A DNA stretch of 64,000 bases from CAYVIB01 sp964451365 (GTDB lineage Bacteria; Pseudomonadota; Gammaproteobacteria; Pseudomonadales; Cellvibrionaceae). The stretch covers positions 26,530 to 90,529 of the forward strand of contig CAYVIB010000023.1 in the NCBI GenBank assembly GCA_964451365.1, given 5' to 3'. Shown one piece after another: positions 31,932-43,900 of the stretch (positions are counted from its first letter, which is position 1; each line of letters begins with the position of its first letter). The notes beneath the pieces were generated by a model that saw only the letters and a list, made by a program, of their open reading frames with translations, was not told the DNA's origin and did not search any database. Both the position numbers and the translations under genes were made by a program.

Positions 31932-34900
31932 ATGACTGTGTCGGGTTTTAAAAAAAAGGGAATGGAGCAGCACTTGTTTGTGAAGAAGCGGTTGCTAAAG
32001 CGTTTAGTTAGCATCTGGTTGTGTCTGGGGTTTACTCATGTAGTGGCGCAAGTAGATATTCGTGCGGTAGACCGGATTACTGAAACCGATAGTCAAATCC
32101 GGTATGTGGCGACCATTAGTGATTGCCAGAATCTCGCCTCTGTTTCAGCGGGCAGCGCAGAAGTTATGCAAGTCTTCCAGCGCGAAGATGTCTCTATCGA
32201 TCCTTCCCATCCAGGCAAGTGTTTTATCGATTTCACCGTCAGTGGCCCGTCCCGCTTATACCCCAATGTAATCACAACTCTGCCCGATGGAAGCACGTCT
32301 ACCTTTGCCGAGGCTTTCGAGGTTGAAGGCGAAGCCCCGACGATTGAGTATCAGTCAGTATCGATACGGGATACCGAGGCCGGCCAGTTACTGGTGGTTA
32401 GCATCAAAGCCATGGATAACACGGACATCAGTTATCTTGGGGTGGATGTGCTCGGCCTGCGGGCTTCCGATCTTCGTTCTCATGGCGGTGTGATTGCCGA
32501 AGCGAGAAATTCTGCCTTTGCCCGAACCAATGGAACGGAACGGGTGTATCCCATCAGCGAATGGCAGTCCGAATACACGGTAAAGATCCCGATCTCCTCA
32601 CCGCTTGCGGGTGAAGAGATTGCCTATGATGCTATTGTACTGATTGACGCCTATGTTGTTGATTCCTCGGGGAATCAAGCGAACTTCTCCAAGGTGGCGT
32701 TTACCGGGGACTCCATTCAGGAGCAAGCCTATTCACTGCATATTTCCACTACTCCGATAGTCATTAATAACCCCTTGCAAGCGCCAGTGCTTTCGCCCTC
32801 CATCGAGTTCCAGTTTCGCGGCCTGGTGGATGTTACGGGCGCGGGTAATGGCGTAACTTACGAATCCTCCCATCCCGACCTGATTGGCGTCACGTCGCGC
32901 GGGTTTGTTTATGCACTGCAGGAGACAGACTCGGAAAATGTCACTATCGAGGTTTCCTATCCGGGTCTGGAATCGCGCTTCGTTCCGGTTATCGCGGATT
33001 TCAGCAAACAGATAGTGGACTTGCGCGTTGCGGGAGTGACCGCAGATAGCTCGTTCGAACTGGGAAGGCTGAACGATTGGTTCGCCCTTCCCGAAGTCCA
33101 GGCGATTTTCGACGACGGTTCCGCCTCGGTTATCCGTGGCCACTGGACTCCGGTTGTCACAGTAGGCGCGGCGTCATCGGCGTACTTGCAGAAAAACCGG
33201 TTAAACGAGCTCCGGTCTTCCGTTGTTATTTCCCCTTCGGCGCCAGCTTTCGTGACATTGAGTCTGCTGGAACTGCCGGGTATTTCCTCGAGCGTGGCGG
33301 TGACGGCTCGTGACGGACAGCCCACAGTGAGTATGGATGTTCCCACTACCGCTTTCGTTGGAACCGACTTGGTTCTCGATGCGCAGGTTGAGGATGATGT
33401 CGGTGTTTCCGAAGTACGGTTTTTCCTGGACGGCGGGTTAATAGGGGCGCGCAACCAGGCACCGTGGCAGTTGACCTTGCCGATTTCCGAAGAACTGGAG
33501 GGGCGCACCCTGTCTGTTCGGGCCGAAGTGACTGACACCGTCGGCCAAACGGGTACTACACTGGAGCACTTTCTTCAGGTAAGCAAACAACCCGCCTCGA
33601 ATGTACCCGCATTCGATTTTGAACTGCCTGTGGATGGGGTTAGGGTTGTTGAAACCTCGCCGTTCAGTATACAGGTCGCCACCTCATTGGGGTTTCTGCC
33701 AGATGATTTTGAGCCCCAGAGTGGTATCTCTCATGTGGAGTTTTATCTGGATGCCGGAAAAGTTGGCGAAGCCATGTACCCTCTGGTGGAAGTCCGGGAC
33801 GTACTGGTTGGCACTGAGGTCAAAAAGGAGCTTTACGAAGTTTGGCGCTTCACTCACAAAGCGCCTTCGATCTCGACCACGGAAACAAGTCTGAGCGTCA
33901 GTGCCAGGGTTCATACCAGTCGCAGCCAGAAAGATTCGCCGGCAAAGCTGATCCGTATTGTCGAAAACCGGCCTCCGGCGGTCTTGCTGCAATCCCCGCA
34001 AGTCGGTGCCATCGCCACCATCGGCAAGCCTCTCCCGATCACGGCTTCCATATCGGACGAAACGCTGTCGCTGGGCACCCAGGTGGATTTTATTGTTGAA
34101 GGGAAGGTCGTCGAAACGCGCCGCATATCCAGGTCTGTCGAGGAAGATGGTGATGTTTTGCTGGCACCGTCAGTTATGGACACAGAAACCCGAATGCTGA
34201 CTTTCTCTTATCCCGTGCTCGAAGAACATCTCGGATCGACGTTGGCGATTCAGGTCAGGGCGACGGACTACCACGGCAAAATCACGACATCCGAAGTCGT
34301 GCGCGTACCCGTCAAGGGAGATCAAGCCCCGACGGTGGCCCTTAGCCATCCTGTGACAGGGGCGTCTTTCGTTGCAGGATTGCCCATCCAACTGCGCGCG
34401 GAGGCGACCGACGATCTCGCGGTGGAAAAAGTGGACTTTTATGTTGACAGCCAACTGGTCGGCTCCGACGTCCGTCCGCCGTATGCCTATAACTTCGAAA
34501 CGCCGGAAACCATTGAAAAGGAGCAGGTGCTTTCGATGTATGCGGTGGTCACGGACAGTTCGGGCAAGACCGCACAAAGTAATATTGCCGAAGTGATCCT
34601 CGGGCACGATGAAGAACCTCCTGTAGTCAATTTCGCCTCTCCCGCCGTGACCAGTGGGGAAAATATTGCCGAAGTCATCTCGGGCAGCGAGTTCGTTATC
34701 AAGGTGGCGGGCTACGACAATGTCGGAGCGACCAGGGCGGAACTGAGGGGAGTGCGCCGGGAAGGAAACGGATATATTCTCACTGATAACCTGGCTGACG
34801 TAGTTACTGGAGAGGACTTCCTGTTACAGCAGATTCCCGGAGCGTTAAAGGCGTATTCGGCATTGCTGTTGTTGCGTGCACACGACTACAACGGCGCCAG

Positions 34901-37900
34901 CTTTGCGGATTACGATATTTCCGCCACGGTTACCGACGAAGTGGGGAATGCCTCTACTGTCGGCCTGGTTGTGCGTATCAAGCCTGACCAGCCACCTCAA
35001 GTGAAGGAAATCATTAGCGATAAACCGGCTTACAACAATACCGATCAGGTGAGTTTCGACATACTGGCCACGGACGATAAGGCCGTTCACCGGTTGGATA
35101 TCCGCTACGAACTGAACGGTAGCACATTATCGGATAAGGTCATTGACAGCGAGTCCGGCCTCACACCTCAGTCGATCGTACAGTACCGGGATCAAATCGA
35201 TCTTGCCTCGTTAAATTTGCCTAACGCGGCAGCGGAACTGACGATCAATGTGGTGGCGCGGGATGCTCGCGGTGATCCGGCTTCCGCTGAGATATCGAAG
35301 ACTGTTGCCATTATTCAGGATAGTCAGGCACCCCTGATCTCCGTCTCGAAGCCCATTCCGGGCAGCACGCTTTACCGTAACAGTGACGTGGATATTGGTT
35401 GGCGCGCTGTAGATGAAAGTGAGCTAGCATCGGTACAGGTGCGGGTAAACGGTCAAGCGGTAAGCACGCCGCAAATCAGCGGTAAGGATGTATCAGGAAG
35501 TTTTACCTATTCGGTTCCGGGTAACGTCAACGAAATTTCTGTCAGTCTAACGGCTATCGATATTTTCGATAACCAGGCCGTGGAAAGCTGGACTTACGCC
35601 GTTGAAACCGACGACCCTCCGTCAATTTCCATTCGTCATCCGGCGGCCGGTTCACGATTTGTCGAGGGTGAGCAATTCACTGTTAGTGCCTTGGTCAGTG
35701 ATAACCGGCAGGTTGCGGGGCTCGAGTTTTTTGTCAGGGAAAATAATGTCGAAACCCAGACATTTAAGGTAAGTACTGCTGAAATCAACCGGGTAATCAA
35801 GGAGGGTGGGTACTTTAGCAAGTTGATACGTGTGCCTCACAAGCTGGAGGATACACCGGATGGCGGAATAGTCGTAGGCGTTCGCGCCCGGGATGATGCT
35901 GGGGCGGAGACTGAAGAGACGTTGGACCTGGTGCTGTTGGATGACGAAGAAGCGCCCACGGTGAGCATGACAACTCCGGATGCCGATCTGGCGGTTTTTC
36001 CGGGAGCATCATTTAAAGTCGAAGGCGTGGCCAGCGATAACATTTATGTGGACGGTCTGGTGCCTTATCTGGTATCGGACTTTGAAACGGAAATCCCTCT
36101 GGAGTGGGATAAAGGATTGGCCAGAAACGACAGAATGGAGCAGGTCACGGTGCCGAATCCCGGATCATTCGGTTCAGTTGTCACCGCGCAAAGATTCTAC
36201 GTTGACTTCAGCGGTCGGGTAAAAATCCCGCTCACTTTCTTTGCCAACTCGGGGGAGCAGTTCCGGTTTTTTATCAGGGTGACGGATCGGGGGATCAATG
36301 CATCCGACTCCAACGATGTCGGTCTGACCATCCAGGAGGATGCAGAGGGTCCTGAAGTTATATTCAACGAGCCGGAAACGACACTGTTCGACAGGCAACC
36401 GGCCGAGTTTCAAGCCCGAATCACAGATAACCTCGCAGTGGCTTCCTACAAAATCAGTATTATCGACCATGAAACCCGTGAGATGTTGGCTGAAGCGGAT
36501 TTGAATAGCAAATCGGTTTCCATTCTCGAAGACGACCTGCTGGATCTATCCCGGTATACGGTAACCGGAGAAGTTCGATTCACCGTGGTTATTGAAGCCA
36601 GCGACACCTCCGGCAATTCAACCGTCGGCCGGCGAACCTATACGGTAAAACCGGACGCACCGCCCGAAGTCTCATTGCTGTCGGCTTCTCCCGGGATATC
36701 GGTGATAAAAGGCGCGCTTGCGCACCAGCGTATGTCGATCGTGGATGACTACGTTACAAAACAGGACAGGCTTAGCACATTTTTTGTTTACTCGAATATG
36801 AGTAGTCTCGGCTTGACCAGATCGATTCAGGGAAGCCGGGTCGCCGATCCTGATTCTCAGGGTTCCTATTTCTCTACCGCACTTATGGCTTATCCGGAGG
36901 CTGCTGATATCAATGCACGCTTGTGGATAAATGACGAAACCTACGCCGGTTTTGAGGCGGGAAGTCTGACGGTCACGCCGGGGTTCATTACTCAGGTGGA
37001 TAGTCTAAAGCTGGAAGTGGACAGTCATGATGTCAGCTATCGCATTCGCGCCGAAGTCACGGATATCTGCCTCGCGCAGGAGATTGATGAAACAGTGGCC
37101 TGGCAGGATCTGCAATCTTCGAACGGAACGCTGGACCTGCTACCGTATAAATCCAAAGGCGCAACCCTGTTGAAGATTCAACCGCTTCTGGAGTCCGGAA
37201 GTGGACTGACACCGTTCTTCCTGCATGAAATCGTTATTGATCTGGAAAAACTGTCCGGAAAGTTATCTTATCTTGACCAGGGAACCCGGCGGCAAGCTGC
37301 CGGCTACGAAACTTTGCAGTTGCTGCTGGCAGATGATGGCGTTCAAAGCGGTGAAGCTTTCGTTCATGTCTCTCCCGTTAGAGAGCATGTGAATACCAGG
37401 AACGTCGAGAATACTTTTCTTCCGTCACTCGCGAAACCGGGCATCGAAGGTTTTGACTTGTTTGCATATGCGGCGGATCGGCTTTCCCACGAAAGAGGCA
37501 GCCAGAGCCTGGTTTCCATTCAGCGTTTTGACCTGGTTATTGATGAGGAAGCCCCGAGTATCTCGCTTCCTACCCCGATAGACAGTACGGTGGTTGTTCC
37601 GGGTGAAAGCGTTAAAGTCGAAGTCCAGTATGCCGACAATACAGGGTGGCTGGAACACCTTGCGCTGAACGATAATTTTGGCACCGTGGGGCGATTAGGT
37701 GGACTACTCGAAGAAGACCAAGCCACTTTTATCTATCAAGTGCCGGTGGATTGGAGCGGAGGTGAAGTCCACCTGAGTGTTACCGGTGAAGACGCGAGCG
37801 GTCGATCCACCGCCGATAACATTACATTGCCTATCGATATCAACGAAGCGCCGCTCCTGAACTACAAGGAATTCGCCTCCAACAGCGTGGATGGCAAGTT

Positions 37901-40900
37901 CCAGAAAATAATCTCCGGTGCGGACCGCTTGAATTTCGCCGAATTCTGGGTGAGGCGGGGCGAACACTTCCGGCTAACGTCGGAGTTCACAGATGACGCA
38001 GGCATTTCGCGCTACCGTGTAGTGAAACACCACAGGGACGGATCGGTACAAACGGTCCACGATAGCCCGTTTCCGGTGAGCTGTCCGAACCTGCCGAAGA
38101 AACATATTTCCACGCATCCGGCAACCATTTTGTTCGATGAATCGGACCCGACGCAGTACGAAGCGATTCTCGAAGACAATACCGGCAATATAACGAGGCG
38201 AAAATTCATTGTTTATCCGCTTGAGAATGTCGCTCCTGAAGTCCGAATTATTTCTCCGGCGCAAGGGCAGGAGATCGTTGCCGGAACTTTCTTAATTGAA
38301 ATTAAAGTTGTCGGTACCGACGACAGAAAGCTGCCGGACAGCGCAATCAGCATCTTTGCCAATGGTGTACCGCTAACCCAGGTCAGTCGGGATACTGCGC
38401 CTGTCTTGGTGGAAGATGAAGTGACCCGGCAGGCGTTTGAGTCCATCCGTGATTCCTTGGAGCGTAAATATTCTCCGGATATCGGAGCGGAATATGGGGA
38501 GTCCGATAGCGAGCACGCCGTTTCCACGGCCCTGCTTTTCTCCGTGCCGCCCGGGCTGATTGGCGAGGATGAGGAAATTGAACTGACGGCGCGGATTGCC
38601 GATTCGGAAGGCGCGCTTGGTAACCATCGAATCACCTTCAGCGGGAAATCAGATGAGATAAATCCGGAAATCGCGGTTGTCGGTCCGAATGTTGGATATG
38701 GCCCGCCGGAATTCACGGATTTTATGTTGGATTTCCGGGCCTACGACAATGTGAAAGTCGAACGGCTCGAGCTTTACCAGGCATATGGCGCGAGGGGAAC
38801 TGACGGAAGTTATATCCTGCTGGATTACGGTACGCCCATACGCAGTATTGGGAACGTAGCGGCGCTTGACCATGAACTGGTGACAACCAACAACATCGAT
38901 ACGCCGATTTATTCCCAACCGGTTCATGTAGACCGCATGAGTGAGATTGCTTCTCTGTTCGCGGGAATCGAAGAGGGGGCGTCTTTTGATGTCTGGTTGC
39001 GGTTGGTTGCCAGTGACGCTTCCGGCAATACGCGCATCAAAGAAGTAAGTTATCCGGTAAGAGTGGATGAGCGTCCGGTGGTGGACATCATAGAACCTCT
39101 CGATGGTGCCCGGCTGGTTGAGGGAACTGCCGCGCTGGTTAATGTCAACGCCTATGACGATGTCGCCATTGATACGCTGAAACTTTATGTTTTGCAGGGA
39201 CCTGACGGAGCGAAGACCGAAATTCAGCAGCTTACTTTGAAGCAGGCGCCTTACGGTTTCAGCGTTCCACTGCCGGCATATAACGAACAGCAGCCGGAAC
39301 AGAACAAAATTACGTTCCTGGTCGAAGCGCTGGATTCGTACGGCGCGAAATTTGGTGATCCCGATGCGCATATCGCCAGGGAAGAAATCAGAATCGAGGT
39401 CGTCGGCGATGTGGCGCCCGAGATAAAAATAGCGAAGCCGGAAAACGGGGGGCCGCCATATACCGAAGGTGAATTGATGCTCGTCCAGGTCAATGCCCTG
39501 GATGATGTGGGCGTTGAGCGAGTGGTATTGAATGTCGCCAACCTGATCGGAGGCGACCGCAGCTTTACCGACGGGAAATTTCCTTACGAATTCCTGGTTG
39601 AAATACCCTATGGCCAGGCCGGCAAACCCCTTAGTCTGACTGCCGCGGTCACCGAGCAACGCTTTTCCAGTGAGCCGCGCACGGTTGAAACCCTGACGCC
39701 GACAATTGTCAATGTCGACAAAGATACTGCCGCCCCGGAAATTACGTTTATTTTGCCGGCGGAAACCGGAACGACCGTCTCGGAAAAACGAAACTTGCCT
39801 TACCAGTTGGAAGTGAATGACAACGTGAGGGTTTCATCCGTCAGGCTTCAACTGTTTGTTGGCGGGCAGGAGGTCCGACAGCAACTGCTGATCGCACCGC
39901 CATATTTCGGCAGTATTTCCGTCGGTTCGATCGCCGATTATGTCACCGATCAGGGAAGCGGTTTACCGAACGAACTGGACATGGAGTTTGTTGTAACGGC
40001 AACGGACGGAGCCGGAAACACGGCAACGGATAACCGCCCGGTTACCCTCAAGAAAAACAACTCGCCAAGCGTGACCGGAATTCAGGTGCTCGATTCACGC
40101 GGCTTCAACCTGGGAGACGGCATTGGCGAGATCACTGAAGGCCGGGGAATCGTTATCAATGTCATCGCCAACGATCCGGAAGCCGGAGTGGACTCTGTGG
40201 CGTTATATCAGGCCTTGGGCGAGGATATCGCCAGCGCAACCTACTCAATGGTCGGTGCGGACGGTGCGGCTCCTTTCCAATTTAATATCCAGGTTCCTTA
40301 CAACAATATCGGTAAAACATTAAGTTTCAAAGCGGTGGCTGTGGATGTCGACGGCAATGAATCAGAGCTTTCACCGCTGTCACGGGAACTGCTGATCACC
40401 GCCGATGATCCTCCGGCCGCGGTGATTGTTTCGCCGCAGGACGGATCCGTGCTTATTGACGGGCAGGAACTCGAAATCGTGGTTCAGGCGGACGATGACC
40501 TGGGCCCCGAAGGAATCGACCGTGTCGAGTTCTATCTGAATAACAAACTGGTTGCCACCCGTTATCAAAGCCTCAGCACCGTTAACGGCACCACCGGCCA
40601 GGAAAACCTGTACGGCGCCGCCGTTCTCCCGCCATCGGAGGTTGAAGGGTTTACGCTACAGGCCCATGTCTACGATATAACCGGAAAAATGACGGCTAGT
40701 AACGTGGTGAACGTGGGAAAAATCGATGACACGGTCGCGCCAAAGCTGTCGGTACTCTCACCTTTCAATCATGACATTCTTACCGCCGACGAGGAGCTGA
40801 CGGCGGCGGTGAGTGTGACCGATATCGGTACGGCTGGCGAAGTATTCATGGAATGGATCAGGGAATACCAGGATGCCTCTGGTAGCTGGATCGAAATTGA

Positions 40901-43900
40901 CAGCACCGAAATTCAGCTTTTCCTCGACGATACCCATCCGGATCGACCGGCCGTTCCATTGAGCGACCCCGACAACTTCTATTCAATTTACTGGGCCACC
41001 TTTGCCGACGGCAATATCCTGCAGCGCGAGGGTTATACCAACGAGCGGGTGCGGGTCGAAACCCGGGTGGTCACCGGGAATCACGAGGTTGAAAGCACCA
41101 CCTATCACGAGGTGGGAATGCCGGTAGCGGAGCGGCGGTTTTTCAGGCCAGCGGCCGATTCGTTTCCTGCAACGTCAAAGTCGGTTTATTACTCGGCCAT
41201 TGACCAATTTAACACACCGCAGGCACAAGGTTCCATGATCGGTGCCTGGTCGACGCTGGATCCAGGAAAACTCGAACCAGGTATCGGCTTCGACTACGCA
41301 TCTGAAACCAGACCGCCATGTCCTGTATGCACCGGAATCTTTTTGGCGGACGTTGCGTCGGAAATATCCGATAGCGGGGATATCTTTATTTATTCCGATT
41401 TACTTAATCCCGCCAGCGAAATCTTCCGCGGGACGATTTCGGAAATTCGAGCCGGCCAGCATATGGTTCTGGCGTCGAAAAGCGGCGAACCGGAGACGTA
41501 TACCACTGGAATGCAAGTCGGTGTTTTCACCAGCGATCTTCAAAACCAAATCAATCCGGACTCGGGGCTGGTCTCGCTGGAAAATGGTGCCGCTGAGCTG
41601 CTGATATTCAGCAACCAGAATGACGAAGGTAGCTTCGGCCTGTTACCTAGCTTGCGGGGGAGAATCGATTTGCCTTTTGTTGAGGCGTTCGGCCTGGATC
41701 AACGCGATAACCTGGTATTCGTGGCAAACGGTCACGGCGGTGTTCGCGTTATCAGTATCAGTTCTGTCGCGGCGCCTTATGAAATTGCCTTTATCAAGCC
41801 GAACGGTTTTGCCCGGGACGTGAAAATCAAGGGTAATTACGCCTATATTGCAGCGTCCCATGAGGGGGTAGTGGTGGCGGATCTGTCCAATCCCAATCTA
41901 CCGATTGTCAGTGGTATAGATACGCTTGGTGTGGCGAATCGACTGCAAATCGTGGGTAATAAACTTTACGTTACCGACATGTCGGGAGACGGGCAGATTT
42001 CCCAGTTGAATATCATTGATATCAGCGATCCTCTCGCCCCGACGATGGAGAGAACGGTTCTGCTCGAACCGGCGCGAGAGGATTGGGTTTCGGACGGTGT
42101 ATACGATGTTTTCGTAACCGGCAACAAGGCTTTTGTGTCGGTTCACTATTCCGACCAGGAAGATATGCCCGCGCAAACTGTCGTTGAAATCGTGGACCTG
42201 GAAAAAACAGACACCGGAATGGTTGATACCACGGTACCGGCTGTTATTCACAGGCAGGCTGACGTCGATAATTTTGCTGTCCGGGATTTGGTGCTAGCCA
42301 GGGGAGCAATTCAAGTGGCCGGCGGCAAAGCGGGTATCAATCGCCTTGAGTTGACCGAACTGGAGGTATTGAGGCACTCGCCTGACAAAGACGAACGTTT
42401 CGTGCCGACCGACCTTAAAACTATTGAAATAGAGCTATCTTCGGTGGTGAGCGACACCATTGATCCATCCGACTATATCGAGGTTTACCAGGGAGGTGTG
42501 ATTCGGGGCGAAGATGGCAGCTACATGGTGGGAGAAAACATTTCCGACCGGTTCAGTGTCGACTTTGGGCTCCGCAACGGCGATCCAGCTTACCGGTTCA
42601 TCGAAGTGGTTCCCTCTTCGGAGCTAGCGGCGGATATGGAATATGTCGTGGTGGTCAAGGCCGGATTGCCGAGACCCGCCGGCGCGCCGTTAACTGAGGA
42701 CTACCTCTTTTCTTTCTTTACGTCGCCCGCCGGTTCGCAACCCGCACCGGAAATACGGAGCGTGACGCCCGCATCCGGTACCATTCAGGGCGGAACGGAA
42801 ATCACTATCGAAGGCCGGCACTTCAGCGATCAGCCACGAGTGGTTCTCGGCGGAATCGAACTGGTGGTGAACAGCGTTCAATTAGCCACCACCGAAGATG
42901 AGAACGATGTAATTTCCGCGATCACCGTACCGAATAATGCGGGGCCTGCCTCCCTCCAACTGGTAAACAATGCAGGCCTTGAAGACATTGTTATCGGCGC
43001 TTTTAGCTATGTGGATTTATTGCAGGTTTCGTTTATCAATCCTGCAGTTGTCGATATCAGCCAAGCGGGAGAAAACGACCAAGTAGAAATAGTCGGCTAT
43101 GGTTTCCACCAAAATCTGACCCTGAAAGCCTACCCGAGCGGTCGGCCGGAAGACGCAGTGGAGAATACCGTTGACACTAATCGCATGACACTCGGCATGA
43201 CGGAAAACGGTCGTCTGGTTCTGGAAACGAGTGAGCGGATGCAGTGGACTGTGCCTGATTTTGGGAACAGTTACCGTGGCTTTGTCGATGTCGAGTTGAG
43301 CGATTCCAGCGGCGGTTTTTTCTATCTGCCGCGCGCGCTGTTCTACGGTAACCTTGATTCCAGCCTGACGATCGAAACGCAACTTCCTTATGGGGTGGGA
43401 GATATTAAGAAGTATCTCGACGATCTGGCGCGTGGAATCAACAAACCTCTTGAACGCGATGTGAGTAAACTGCCTCCCGGTGAGATCATTGATATTCGCT
43501 CGGACAGAGAAAGAGAACTGATTTATGTTCTCGGCCGGCCGGTTAAACTGCTGGACAAGGGTGCGCCTACCCCGGCATCAGTCAGTAGCGAAGAGGAGCT
43601 TCGCCATTTTATTTCTCCCGGCTGGATCAATCTGGTCACATACGATCATAAAGATGAAAATGACGAAAGCGAGATCGGTATTAAAAATGCTTCTCCCGCT
43701 ATCGGGCTGGGCTTTTCCGATTTGCCCCAGGACCTGAATCCATCGGCTTTCGAAATTTCCGATACCCATATTTACGTGGCCGCGAAGGGCTATCATTTTC
43801 CTGCCATCGATACACCTTACGAGAACCAGGTGTGGTTGCTGGTTTACAACCGGGAAGATGGCGAGGCACTCGACCGGGATGTGCTTTACAGCCTTCCATT

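Noticed and set aside
31799..32014. A 71-codon minus-strand frame at the start of the giant gene
   Set aside because: It overlaps the giant gene's signal-peptide region and upstream area and has no recognisable family; despite two Cys-rich segments, there is no supporting ribosome binding site.
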